Shown: positions 1 to 5,887, numbered from the stretch's first letter. The stretch: 8,047 nucleotides of DNA from an uncultured Intrasporangium sp. (GCA_937873285.1 CALMNV010000160.1:1-8047); one strand, 5' to 3'. The notes: generated by a model not told the origin, from the letters alone. Numbers and translations: made by a program.

Positions 1-74
1 ATGAGCGGATGGTTCCTGTTCTGTGGGTGTCCGGAGGTCTGGTGCAGCGCCGGTCCGGCCCATCCTGGTCCGGT

Positions 75-94
75 CCCCGGCCTCCGTGCCGGGG
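75..94 (-). other. GC-rich hairpin in the rpmJ-rpsM gap (7-bp stem)
   Basis: A perfect inverted repeat pairs CCCCGGC (75-81) with GCCGGGG (88-94) across a 6-nt loop. It is the last of three hairpins met by transcripts leaving rpmJ. No T-tract follows on the minus strand, so it would be a U-less terminator, a pause site or part of the rpsM leader. The pairing is directly seen; the role is inferred. Confidence 0.35.
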
Positions 95-108
95 GTGACG
101 TCCCGCGC

Positions 109-129
109 CCACCTGCCTGTTCCAGGTGG
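109..129 (-). other. Hairpin in the rpmJ-rpsM gap (7-bp stem, 7-nt loop)
   Basis: A perfect inverted repeat pairs CCACCTG (109-115) with CAGGTGG (123-129). It sits between the two other hairpins of this gap and lacks a following T-tract. It may act in transcript ending, RNA processing or control of the downstream rpsM group; the sequence alone cannot say which. Confidence 0.35.
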
Positions 130-196
130 CCCGTCGGGGGTCGGGTGCTGCGTGCTTCCTTGCGGTGGTGCGTGCTCGAGGCCTGTGGCTCGTGCG

Positions 197-210
197 GCCC
201 GTCGCCGGGC
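197..210 (-). other. Compact tetraloop hairpin just after rpmJ
   Basis: On the minus strand the 14 nt read as a 5-bp all-G/C stem, GCCCG with CGGGC, closed by the loop GCGA, which fits the stable GNRA tetraloop class. It starts 22 nt after the rpmJ stop codon, where 3'-end or processing structures are common. The stem is short, so chance occurrence in GC-rich DNA is possible. Confidence 0.3.
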
Positions 211-232
211 GGTGCTGCTGCCGACCCTCCGG

Positions 233-346
233 TCAGCCCTGACGCTGCTTGTGGCGCAGGTTCTCGCAGATCACCATGACCCGCCCGTTGCGGCGGATCA
301 CCTTGCACTTGTCACAGATCTTCTTGACGCTCGGCTGAACCTTCAT
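233..346 (-). CDS. rpmJ: 50S ribosomal protein L36 (bL36)
   Basis: This 37-residue protein is the small zinc-ribbon protein of the large ribosomal subunit. It begins [14 protein letters not shown] and ends in the basic tail HKQRQG, the usual length and wording of bL36. The four expected zinc ligands are Cys11, Cys14, Cys27 and His32, so this is the zinc-binding (C+) form rather than the ligand-free paralogue made under zinc limitation in some actinobacteria. The ATG at 346 is preceded by GAAGG eight to four nt upstream, a plausible Shine-Dalgarno. The gene starts 27 nt after the infA stop and is very probably cotranscribed with it, as is usual in actinobacteria. It ends in TGA; a noncoding stretch follows. 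The gene is too short for many ORF callers, but the identity is clear. Confidence 0.97.
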   Translation of the reverse strand: MKVQPSVKKICDKCKVIRRNGRVMVICENLRHKQRQG

Positions 347-373
347 GTCGCCTTCGTGTCTGTCATCGGTGGG

Positions 374-595
374 TTAGCGGTAGCGGAAGACGATGCGGCC
401 GCGGGTCAGGTCGTACGGGCTGAGCTCCACCACCACGCGGTCCTCGGGGAGGATCCGGATGTAGTGCTGGCGCATCTTGCCCGAGATGTGGGCGAGCACC
501 TTGTGACCGTTGCTGAGCTCGACCCGGAACATCGCGTTCGGGAGCGCCTCGACGATCGTGCCCTCGATCTCGATGACACCGTCCTTCTTGGCCAT
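374..595 (-). CDS. infA: Translation initiation factor IF-1
   Basis: IF-1 binds the A-site region of the 30S subunit during initiation together with IF-2 and IF-3. The 73-residue product is a single OB-fold of standard length. It starts [20 protein letters not shown] and contains the typical segments [20 protein letters not shown] (residues 23-42), [11 protein letters not shown] (44-54) and [13 protein letters not shown] (61-73). The ATG at 595 is fixed by the conserved MAKKD start; longer readings of the same frame upstream give no recognisable protein. The Shine-Dalgarno GGAGG ends only 2 nt before the ATG, which is tight. The gene is the first of an infA-rpmJ pair and lies 296 nt downstream of the serine hydrolase stop, with a hairpin and promoter-like sequences between them, so it probably starts its own transcript. 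Confidence 0.98.
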   Translation of the reverse strand: MAKKDGVIEIEGTIVEALPNAMFRVELSNGHKVLAHISGKMRQHYIRILPEDRVVVELSPYDLTRGRIVFRYR

Positions 596-702
596 ATCCT
601 CCGTCGTTCCATACGGTGGCCGACCCGGGAGTGGGCCGGCCGTGGGCGTGCCTCTGACCACGCAGAGAAGTGGGCGTCGGGGCACACGACACCCAAGGAT
701 CA

Positions 703-726
703 AGACTACGTCACCGGGCCGGTCAA
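703..726 (-). promoter_or_regulatory. Candidate promoter region for infA-rpmJ
   Basis: On the minus strand TTGACC (726-721) is a good -35 match. Two possible -10 elements follow: CTTGAT (704-699) at 16-nt spacing, with three consensus matches, and TAGTCT (708-703), which fits the actinobacterial TANNNT form but only at 12-nt spacing. Either would leave an untranslated leader of roughly 100 nt before infA. The position just downstream of the 750-795 hairpin fits the start of a separate unit. Neither pair is ideal. Confidence 0.35.
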
Positions 727-749
727 CCCGAAATCGCCCTTCCTCGTGA

Positions 750-795
750 GCCGTGTGCGGTATGCCGTGCCCTGGCACGGACGATCGCACACGGC
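750..795 (-). terminator. Nested inverted repeat, candidate terminator after the serine hydrolase
   Basis: Two inverted repeats share one centre. The outer arms are GCCGTGTGCG (750-759) and CGCACACGGC (786-795), 10 bp perfect. The inner arms are CCGTGC (765-770) and GCACGG (775-780) around a 4-nt loop. A 5-nt by 5-nt internal loop, partly pairable, separates them. The hairpin lies about 97 nt past the hydrolase stop and 24 nt ahead of the candidate infA -35, which is where a unit boundary is expected. There is no T-tract on the minus strand; GC-rich actinobacteria are often reported to use such U-poor terminators. A protein-binding cruciform or operator is the alternative. Confidence 0.5.
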
Positions 796-836
796 GGACT
801 TGACCCGGCGCCGGCGCGGTGACTCGAAGCCGGCTG

Positions 837-862
837 CCGGTCGCCGTGACGCAGGTGACCGG
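837..862 (-). terminator. Imperfect hairpin close behind the serine hydrolase stop
   Basis: On the minus strand CCGGTCACC pairs with GGCGACCGG in a 9-bp stem with one A/C mismatch and an 8-nt loop. It begins 29 nt after the hydrolase TGA and could be a first, weaker 3'-end structure before the stronger hairpin at 750-795. No T-tract follows. The perfect core is only 6 bp, so confidence is modest. Confidence 0.35.
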
Positions 863-891
863 ATGGGAGGTCTTCCCCCACGAGCCGAGGG

Positions 892-2367
892 TCAGACCCC
901 CAGCTCCTCGGCTGCGACGTCCGTCTCGGCGGGCCGCACGGCGAGGTCGAAGGGGTCCGCGCCCATGAACGTCGGCTCCTGCCACGTGAGCCGCACCTCG
1001 CCGCTCGTGCGGCTGCCGTCGAGCAGCACCCGGTGCGGGGTCTCGATGAGCAGCACCTCGGCGCGGAAGCGCTCGTGGTCGACCCAGCCGGCGGAGGCCA
1101 CCACCGGCAGCACGCCGCGGGCGCCTCGCACCAGCGACTCCTGCCAGGTGCCGTCCCCTGCGGCGACGACGACGGGTCCGTCTGCGCTCTCCAGCGTGAG
1201 GCGCCAGCCGGTGGGCACCCGCTCGAGGAGGACGGCGGCATACGACGCAGGAAGGTCCGACGCCTCTGCCCTGCTGAGCCGAAGCCGGTCTGGGCCGGCC
1301 ACCGCCGCGGGCACCGGCGGGATCGCAAGGCTGTCCAGGCGGGACTGCAGGTCCGCCTCGGCGGCGACCACTGCCGGGACCGCCGGGCCGCCCGGGCCCG
1401 CGAGCGCCGGCAGGAGGTGCTCCCACACCGCGTCGAGGACGGCCTGCATGTCCGTCTCCTCGGCGGTGATGGCGATCACCGCCTCCTGCTCGGGAAGCAC
1501 GATGGCGAACTGGCCGAAGGCGCCGTCACCCCGGTAGCCGTGCCGGGCGATCCAGAAGCAGTAGCCGTAGCCGCAGTGCCAGTCCGGTTTCGGCTCGCAG
1601 TCGCGGTTGTCGGGGCCGAAGGGGCGGGTGGCCTCGTCGAACCAGCTCTCCTCGAGCAGCCGCCGCCCCTGCCACACGCCGCGGTCGAGGCAGAGCTGGG
1701 CGAAGGCGAGGATGTCGCCGAGGCGCAGGTGAGCGCCGCTGAAGCCGAGGTCGCGGCCCTTGGGGTCGGTGTGCCACAGCACTTCGTCGATGCCGAGCGG
1801 GTCGAGCAGCCGGGGCCGCAGCACGTCGAGGACCCGCTGCCCCGTGCGGTGCGTCACCGCTGCGGACAGCAGGAAGGTGGCCACCTGGTTGTAGGTGAAC
1901 GTGGTCCCCGGCTCGTGGTCTGGGGGAATCGCGAGCGCGAGGTCCACCCAGTCGGTCGCGGCCGTCCCCGGGGCCGCCGCCCGCTCGGCCAGCGCTGCCC
2001 ACGCGTCGACGTCGTGACCCACGGTCATGCTGAGGCAGTGGCGGATCTGCACCCGCCGCCACCGCTCGTCGACAGACGCGGGGTCGCGCGCCGGAAGATG
2101 CTCGAGGATCGGGTCGTCTAGCCGTAGCACCCCCTCCTGCACGAGGAAGGCGACCGCCGTGGCGGTGAGGCTCTTGCTCAGGGAGTAGACGAGCGACAAG
2201 CGGTCCGGGCCGTAGGGCGCCCAGTGGCCGCGGGCGACGACGCGCCCGTGGCGTGCGACGGCGAGCCCGTGCAGGCGCAGGTGCCGGTCCCGGACCTCGT
2301 CGAGGAAACGGAGCACGCCGGCAGCGTCGACGCCCTCGGCGCTGGGCGGGCTGGACGGAAGCGTCAT
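892..2367 (-). CDS. Serine hydrolase, beta-lactamase / class C-like family
   Basis: The 491-residue product has a penicillin-binding-protein/class C beta-lactamase-type domain in roughly residues 10-320. The nucleophile motif is S62-L-S-K65 in [13 protein letters not shown] second-motif tyrosine is probably Y159 in [12 protein letters not shown]. The third-motif region is R275[11 protein letters not shown]286 after GYGYCFW (266-272), a wording I associate with a broad family of uncharacterised serine hydrolases. Residues about 325-491 form a separate beta-rich C-terminal part that I do not recognise. No signal peptide or membrane segment is visible, so it is predicted to be cytoplasmic, unlike true beta-lactamases. 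The ATG at 2367 was chosen because the protein becomes family-like from there; there is no Shine-Dalgarno at normal distance (GGAGG ends 20 nt upstream) and TACGCT sits 7 nt upstream, suggesting a leaderless start. Substrate unknown: esterase, amidase or peptidase are all possible. Confidence 0.88.
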   Translation of the reverse strand: MTLPSSPPSAEGVDAAGVLRFLDEVRDRHLRLHGLAVARHGRVVARGHWAPYGPDRLSLVYSLSKSLTATAVAFLVQEGVLRLDDPILEHLPARDPASVDERWRRVQIRHCLSMTVGHDVDAWAALAERAAAPGTAATDWVDLALAIPPDHEPGTTFTYNQVATFLLSAAVTHRTGQRVLDVLRPRLLDPLGIDEVLWHTDPKGRDLGFSGAHLRLGDILAFAQLCLDRGVWQGRRLLEESWFDEATRPFGPDNRDCEPKPDWHCGYGYCFWIARHGYRGDGAFGQFAIVLPEQEAVIAITAEETDMQAVLDAVWEHLLPALAGPGGPAVPAVVAAEADLQSRLDSLAIPPVPAAVAGPDRLRLSRAEASDLPASYAAVLLERVPTGWRLTLESADGPVVVAAGDGTWQESLVRGARGVLPVVASAGWVDHERFRAEVLLIETPHRVLLDGSRTSGEVRLTWQEPTFMGADPFDLAVRPAETDVAAEELGV

Positions 2368-2374
2368 GCACCGA

Positions 2375-2380
2375 AGCGTA
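2375..2380 (-). promoter_or_regulatory. Candidate -10 element for a leaderless serine hydrolase transcript
   Basis: TACGCT on the minus strand fits the actinobacterial TANNNT -10 pattern and ends 7 nt before the hydrolase ATG. Transcription would then begin at or within a base of the start codon. No good -35 is visible 16-19 nt upstream. The lack of a well-placed Shine-Dalgarno supports leaderless translation, but a single hexamer is weak evidence. Confidence 0.3.
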
Positions 2381-2408
2381 CGGGTGACCTCCGTCGCCCA
2401 CTTCCTTC

Positions 2409-2458
2409 TCGAGTGGTCGACCTCGGCACACCGGACTCGTGCAGAACTGACCACTCGA
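2409..2458. repeat. 10-bp perfect inverted repeat in the map-hydrolase gap
   Basis: TCGAGTGGTC (2409-2418) and GACCACTCGA (2449-2458) are exact inverted copies separated by 30 nt. Inside the spacer a further GCAC (2426-2429) / GTGC (2439-2442) pairing is possible, and the left arm overlaps the 8-bp palindrome GGTCGACC (2415-2422). It lies 17 nt after the map stop and 41 nt before the hydrolase ATG. It could be a stem ending the map transcript or a two-site operator controlling the hydrolase. Confidence 0.45.
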
Positions 2459-2474
2459 CGAGCGCGGGCGCCGC

Positions 2475-3320
2475 TCAGCCGGGCAGGGGGGCGTATGCCG
2501 CGCCGGCCGCCTCGAGCATCGCCTCGCCGCCGTCCAGCGCCGTGAGCACCCACAGGCCCTCGCCTCGGACGGCGACCGAGTGCTCGAAGTGGCAGGCTCG
2601 GGAGCCGTCGGAGGTGACGACGGTCCACTCGTCAGCCAGCACATGCGTGTCGGCCGAGCCCAGGGTGACCATCGGCTCGATCGCGGCGGTGAAGCCGTCG
2701 ACGAGCTTGGGACCGGTGTCGCGCACCGCGTAGTTGGGGATCTGCGGGTCCAGGTGCATCTTCGGGCCGATGCCGTGGCCGACATACTCCTCGACGATGC
2801 CGTAGCGGCGTCCGTCCCGGGCGGCCGCGGCGTCGATGCTCGCCTCCACCGCGTCCCCGACGGCATACAGCCGACCGCCGGCGCGCATGGCCGCCATGCC
2901 GGCCCACAGGCTGGCCTCCGTGGCCGCGATGAGGTCGAGGTCCTCCGGACGCGCCGCCTCCGTGCCGCCCACGACGACGGAGAAGGCGGCGTCACCGTTC
3001 CAGCCGTCGACCTCGGCACCGCAGTCGACCGAGAGGAGGTCGCCCTCGCGCAGCACCCGCTGACCCGGTATGCCGTGCACGACCTCCTCGTTGACGCTCG
3101 TGCACAACGTGTGCGCATAGCCCGGGACGAGCTGGAAGTTGGGTATGCCGCCATGGCTGCGGATGAACTCCTCCGCGACCCGGTCGAGCTCGAGGGTGGT
3201 GACCCCGGCCCGGATCTCGGCGTGCAGGACGTCGAGGGTGCGGGCGACCAGCAGGCCGGCCGCCCGCATCAGCATCAGCTGCTCGTCAGTGCGACCACGC
3301 AGCTTGTGACGACCGAACAT
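2475..3320 (-). CDS. map: Type I methionine aminopeptidase
   Basis: MetAP removes the initiator methionine from nascent proteins at the ribosome exit. The 281-residue product has the pita-bread fold of the family, without the N-terminal zinc-finger or SH3-linker extension of longer forms. The five metal ligands are visible: D99 in LLSVDCGAEVDGW, D110 in WNGDAAF, H182 in VGHGIGPKMH, E215 in AAIEPMV and E246 in HFEHSV. H82 (VHGIPG) and H189 match the catalytic histidines known from the E. coli enzyme. The ATG at 3320 has GGCGGAG just upstream and lies 12 nt after the adk stop, so cotranscription with secY and adk is likely. The C-terminal 20 residues are Ala-rich and not diagnostic. Two ATA isoleucine codons (I59, I84) stand out in this GC-rich gene and both lie in GGCATACC. 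Confidence 0.97.
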   Translation of the reverse strand: MFGRHKLRGRTDEQLMLMRAAGLLVARTLDVLHAEIRAGVTTLELDRVAEEFIRSHGGIPNFQLVPGYAHTLCTSVNEEVVHGIPGQRVLREGDLLSVDCGAEVDGWNGDAAFSVVVGGTEAARPEDLDLIAATEASLWAGMAAMRAGGRLYAVGDAVEASIDAAAARDGRRYGIVEEYVGHGIGPKMHLDPQIPNYAVRDTGPKLVDGFTAAIEPMVTLGSADTHVLADEWTVVTSDGSRACHFEHSVAVRGEGLWVLTALDGGEAMLEAAGAAYAPLPG

Positions 3321-3332
3321 GGTGGCTCCGCC

Positions 3333-3905
3333 TCAGTCGCGCGCTTCGGGGAGCGCCGCGAGGATGCGCTCGGTGACCTCGTCGACCTCGCCCATGCCGT
3401 CCACCTGCACCAGCAGCCCGCGGGAGGCGTACTGCTCCGCGAGCGGCGCGGTCTCCCGGCGGTAGATGGCCTGCCGCTCCCGGATGACCTCCTCGGTGTC
3501 GTCGCTGCGGCCCTCGAGCGCCGCGCGGCTGAGCAGCCGCCCCACGACGGCCTCCTCGTCGACGGTCAGCTCCAGCACGGCATCGAGACGGTGCCCGGTG
3601 CCGGCCAGCATCTCGTCCAGCGCCGCCACCTGGCCCGACGTGCGGGGGTAGCCGTCGAGCAGGAAGCCGCGCGCGGCATCCTGCCAGGTCAGCCGGTCGG
3701 CCACGATCGCGTTGGTCACCTCGTCGGGCACGTAGCCGCCAGAGGCGAGGACCGCCTCGACCCGCTGGCCGAGCTCGGTGCGGTTCTTGATGTTGGCGCG
3801 GAAGATGTCGCCCGTGGACACCGACGGGATGCCCAGCCGCGCACCGATCCGGGCAGCCTGCGTGCCCTTCCCGGCGCCCGGCGGTCCCAGGATGATCAGG
3901 CGCAT
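3333..3905 (-). CDS. adk: Adenylate kinase, short-lid form
   Basis: Adenylate kinase interconverts ATP + AMP and 2 ADP in the cytoplasm. The 190-residue protein carries the P-loop GPPGAGKGT (7-15), the AMP-site STGD (30-33) and the signature FLLDGYPRT (81-89), where most relatives have DGFPRT. The lid is the short type: residues about 128-150 run [14 protein letters not shown] directly, with no four-cysteine zinc insert, and overall length matches actinobacterial enzymes of about 180-190 residues rather than the 214-residue E. coli form. The ATG at 3905 shares its A with the TGA of secY (TGATG), implying translational coupling. GAAGGG within the end of secY is a possible Shine-Dalgarno. The next gene, map, follows after 12 nt. 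The secY-adk-map order is typical of Gram-positive bacteria. Confidence 0.98.
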   Translation of the reverse strand: MRLIILGPPGAGKGTQAARIGARLGIPSVSTGDIFRANIKNRTELGQRVEAVLASGGYVPDEVTNAIVADRLTWQDAARGFLLDGYPRTSGQVAALDEMLAGTGHRLDAVLELTVDEEAVVGRLLSRAALEGRSDDTEEVIRERQAIYRRETAPLAEQYASRGLLVQVDGMGEVDEVTERILAALPEARD

Positions 3906-5230
3906 CAGCGGAGAAACCCTTCGTAGTGGCGCTGCTCGAGCTGCGCCTCGATCTGCTTGACGGTCTCCAGCCCGACGCCGACGACGATGAGGATCGAGGT
4001 GCCTCCGAACGGGAAGTTCTGGTTGGCACCGACGAGCACGAGGGCGACGAGCGGGATGAGGGAGACGAGGGCGAGGTAGATGGCGCCCGGCACGGTGATC
4101 CGGGTGAGCACGTAGTTGAGGTACTCGGCCGTGGGCCGACCGGCCCGGATGCCGGGGATGAACCCGCCGTACTTCTTCATGTTGTCCGCCACCTCGATCG
4201 GGTTGAAGGTGATCGAGACGTAGAAGAAGGTGAAGAAGAGGATGAGGACCACGTAGATGGCCATGTAGATCGGGTGGTCGCCCTTGACGAGGTTGTCCTG
4301 CACCCACTGCACCCACGCGGCGTTGTTGCCGTCGGCACGGGTGTTGAACTGCGCGAAGAGACCGGGCAGCGCGAGCAGCGACGAGGCGAAGATGACGGGG
4401 ATGACGCCGGCCATGTTGACCTTGAGCGGAATGTAGGTGGACGTCCCGCCGTACATCCGTCGACCGACCATCCGCTTGGCGTACTGCACGGGGATGCGAC
4501 GCTGCGACTGCTCGACGAAGACGACGGCGGCGATGACGAACACCCCCATGACGAGGATGCCGAGGAAGGTGCCCCAGCCGCGGTTGGACCGGATGGCCCA
4601 CAGCGACCCCGGAAACCCGGCTGCGATCGAGGCGAAGATCAGCAGCGACATCCCGTTGCCCACGCCCCGGTCGGTGATGAGCTCGCCGAACCACATGATC
4701 AGGCCGGTGCCGGCGGTCATGGTGAGCACCATGATCAGGATCGTCCCGGTTGCGGTGTCGGTGAGGATCCGGTCGCAGCCGGCCCCGAAGAGGCTGGAGG
4801 GGTTGCGGGCGAAGGTCACGAGAGTCGCCGACTGGAGGATCGCCAGCCCGATGGTGAGGTAGCGGGTGTACTGCGTCAGCTTGGACTGCCCCGACTGCCC
4901 TTCGTCCTTGAGCGCCTCGAACCGCGGGATGACCACGGTCAGCAGCTGGATGATGATGCTGGCCGTGATGTAGGGCATGATCCCCAGCGCGAACACGGAC
5001 AGCTGCAGCAGGGCCCCCCCACTGAAGAGGTTGGCCAGGTTGAGGAACCCGCTCTGGTCGCTGCCTCCGGTCGCCTTGCTCCGCGCGAGGCAGTCCTGGA
5101 CGAGGGTGTAGCTGATGCCGGGTGTGGGCACCTGCGAGCCGAGCCGGAAGAGGGCCACGATGCCCAGCGTGAAGAGCAGCTTCTTACGCAGGTCCGGGGT
5201 ACGGAACGCGCGAGCGAAGGCGGCGAGCAC
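3905..5230 (-). CDS. secY: Preprotein translocase subunit SecY
   Basis: SecY is the membrane channel of the Sec translocase, with SecE and SecG. The 441-residue product has ten hydrophobic segments spread from about residue 16 to 422. SecY signature regions are visible at 71-97 (ending [10 protein letters not shown]) and 180-199 ([20 protein letters not shown]). The cytosolic loop [16 protein letters not shown] (352-367) holds R362, the counterpart of the key SecA-interacting arginine of E. coli. I chose the GTG at 5230, giving (M)[16 protein letters not shown], because it matches the usual actinobacterial N terminus and AGGAGG lies 4 nt upstream. An ATG at 5263 would add 11 unrelated residues and put the Shine-Dalgarno inside the gene. 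The stop overlaps adk by 1 nt. The gene is separated from rplO by 160 nt with strong secondary structure, so it may have its own promoter. Confidence 0.98.
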   Translation of the reverse strand: MLAAFARAFRTPDLRKKLLFTLGIVALFRLGSQVPTPGISYTLVQDCLARSKATGGSDQSGFLNLANLFSGGALLQLSVFALGIMPYITASIIIQLLTVVIPRFEALKDEGQSGQSKLTQYTRYLTIGLAILQSATLVTFARNPSSLFGAGCDRILTDTATGTILIMVLTMTAGTGLIMWFGELITDRGVGNGMSLLIFASIAAGFPGSLWAIRSNRGWGTFLGILVMGVFVIAAVVFVEQSQRRIPVQYAKRMVGRRMYGGTSTYIPLKVNMAGVIPVIFASSLLALPGLFAQFNTRADGNNAAWVQWVQDNLVKGDHPIYMAIYVVLILFFTFFYVSITFNPIEVADNMKKYGGFIPGIRAGRPTAEYLNYVLTRITVPGAIYLALVSLIPLVALVLVGANQNFPFGGTSILIVVGVGLETVKQIEAQLEQRHYEGFLR

Positions 5231-5234
5231 TGGT

Positions 5235-5240
5235 CCTCCT
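5235..5240 (-). promoter_or_regulatory. secY Shine-Dalgarno (AGGAGG)
   Basis: AGGAGG on the minus strand ends 4 nt before the GTG at 5230 and decides the secY start against the in-frame ATG at 5263. It sits only 3 nt downstream of the 14-bp palindrome at 5244-5257, so folding or protein binding there could affect ribosome access. Confidence 0.7.
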
Positions 5241-5243
5241 GAG

Positions 5244-5257
5244 CGCCACGCGTGGCG
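5244..5257. repeat. 14-bp perfect palindrome upstream of the secY ribosome site
   Basis: CGCCACGCGTGGCG is fully self-complementary with no spacer. It begins 3 nt from the secY Shine-Dalgarno, in the leader rather than the coding sequence. As DNA it could be a dimer-binding site; as RNA it could form a short hairpin with a small loop beside the ribosome site. No known regulator is recognised. Confidence 0.5.
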
Positions 5258-5261
5258 TGGC

Positions 5262-5288
5262 ATTGTTCTGCGATCCGGTGAAGGTTAA
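5262..5288 (-). promoter_or_regulatory. Weak candidate promoter for secY-adk-map
   Basis: On the minus strand TTAACC (5288-5283) and AACAAT (5267-5262) each match four of six consensus bases but are only 15 nt apart, shorter than usual. They lie between the 65-nt hairpin and the secY ribosome site, the sensible place for an internal promoter. This is a low-confidence proposal. Confidence 0.2.
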
Positions 5289-5301
5289 CGCACGACGCGA
5301 T

Positions 5302-5366
5302 GCGCCTCGGGCACCCGCTCGTCCGGACCGGCCTTCGCCGGTCCGGGGCACGAGCGCCCGAGGCGC
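5302..5366 (-). terminator. Large bulged hairpin between rplO and secY
   Basis: Three nested perfect stems form one hairpin: an outer 11 bp (GCGCCTCGGGC 5302-5312 with 5356-5366), a middle 6 bp (GCTCGT 5317-5322 with ACGAGC 5350-5355) and an inner 10 bp (CCGGACCGGC 5323-5332 with 5337-5346) around a 4-nt loop. A 4-nt bulge (5313-5316) and a 3-nt bulge (5347-5349) lie on opposite sides. The 27-bp total is far beyond chance. It starts 24 nt after the rplO stop, a typical terminator position, but no T-tract follows on the minus strand. It may be a partial U-less terminator, an RNA-stability or processing element, or a regulatory leader. Confidence 0.55.
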
Positions 5367-5390
5367 TGGGTCATCGACCGGTCGGACGCG

Positions 5391-5885
5391 TCACTCGCCC
5401 GCGGCGAGCGCCGTGACGGAGCCACCGGCGGCCTCGATCTTCTCCTTCGCGGTGGCGGAGAACCGGTGGGCCTCCACCTGCACCGGGACGGTGATCTCAC
5501 CGGTCCCGAGCACCTTGACCGGGTGACCCTGCCGGACCGCGCCCTTCTCGACGAGCGCCTGGACGGAGACCGCCCCGCCCTCGGGGAAGAGCACCTGCAG
5601 CCGGTCGAGGTTGACGACCTGGTACTCGGTGCGGAAGGGGTTCTTGAAACCGCGCAGCTTGGGCAGGCGCATGTGCATCGGCATCGCCCCGCCCTCGAAC
5701 CGCTCGGACACGGCGTAGCGCGACTTCGTCCCCTTGGTGCCGCGTCCCGCGCTCTTGCCCTTGGAGCCCTCACCGCGACCCACGCGGGTCTTCGGCGTCT
5801 TGGCACCCGGGGCGGGGCGCAGGTGGTGCACCTTGAGAGCCGCGCCCTCGCCGGTCCGGCCCTGCCGCTCGTTGGTCTCGTCCAT
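5391..5885 (-). CDS. rplO: 50S ribosomal protein L15 (uL15)
   Basis: L15 is a large-subunit protein that joins late in assembly and contacts 23S rRNA through a long basic extension. The 164-residue product has that extension as the glycine/arginine-rich segment [20 protein letters not shown] (33-52), then the globular half from about residue 70, with [11 protein letters not shown] (75-85) and the C-terminal [19 protein letters not shown] (137-155). The first 16 residues are a polar, acidic tail of the kind seen in actinobacterial L15, longer than the E. coli start. The ATG at 5885 is 2 nt after the rpmD stop. GAGGAGG (5902-5896), inside the last rpmD codons, is a strong Shine-Dalgarno at 10 nt, so coupling with rpmD is likely. 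It is the last gene before the structured secY leader. Confidence 0.98.
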   Translation of the reverse strand: MDETNERQGRTGEGAALKVHHLRPAPGAKTPKTRVGRGEGSKGKSAGRGTKGTKSRYAVSERFEGGAMPMHMRLPKLRGFKNPFRTEYQVVNLDRLQVLFPEGGAVSVQALVEKGAVRQGHPVKVLGTGEITVPVQVEAHRFSATAKEKIEAAGGSVTALAAGE

Positions 5886-5887
5886 GG

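Larger units (their letters stand above)
1..232. other. Noncoding gap downstream of rpmJ, presumably the rpsM leader
   Basis: This stretch lies between the rpmJ stop and the window edge. In actinobacteria the next gene in this direction is normally rpsM, but no S13 start or protein sequence is visible, so rpsM, if present, begins beyond position 1. The open frames across the stretch on the plus strand give no recognisable protein and look like GC-rich shadows. What it does hold is three GC-rich inverted repeats, at 197-210, 109-129 and 75-94, described separately. I saw no convincing promoter hexamers. Confidence 0.6.

Noticed and set aside
52..73. Direct repeat GGTCCGG at 52-58 and 67-73
   Set aside because: A 7-bp G/C repeat in a GC-rich noncoding stretch is expected by chance; no further copies in phase.
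343..366. Seven-codon minus-strand reading (MTDTKAT, then TGA) overlapping the rpmJ start by ATGA
   Set aside because: It has the layout of a leader peptide, but no ribosome site is evident before it and such tiny frames are common by chance.
805..814. 10-bp palindrome CCGGCGCCGG
   Set aside because: Pure G/C low-complexity palindrome with no spacing relation to a gene; likely chance in this composition.
374..1426. Long minus-strand frame ending in the IF-1 sequence, suggesting a fusion
   Set aside because: Only the last 73 codons are protein-like; the upstream part overlaps the hydrolase in another frame, and IF-1 has its own conserved start and ribosome site.
23..1537. 504-codon plus-strand open frame across rpmJ, infA and the hydrolase 3' end
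   Set aside because: Spans several genes and gaps on the opposite strand and shows no protein-like organisation.
1033..2121. 362-codon plus-strand open frame opposite the serine hydrolase
   Set aside because: The minus-strand reading has catalytic motifs and family-like wording; the plus reading has none.
2580..3926. 448-codon plus-strand open frame opposite map and adk
   Set aside because: Runs across two confidently assigned genes and their junction on the other strand; a high-GC shadow.
3926..5242. 438-codon plus-strand open frame opposite secY
   Set aside because: Antisense to the clearly identified secY; composition is the Glu/Asp/His-rich pattern expected from reading a GC-rich membrane gene backwards, with no recognisable domain.
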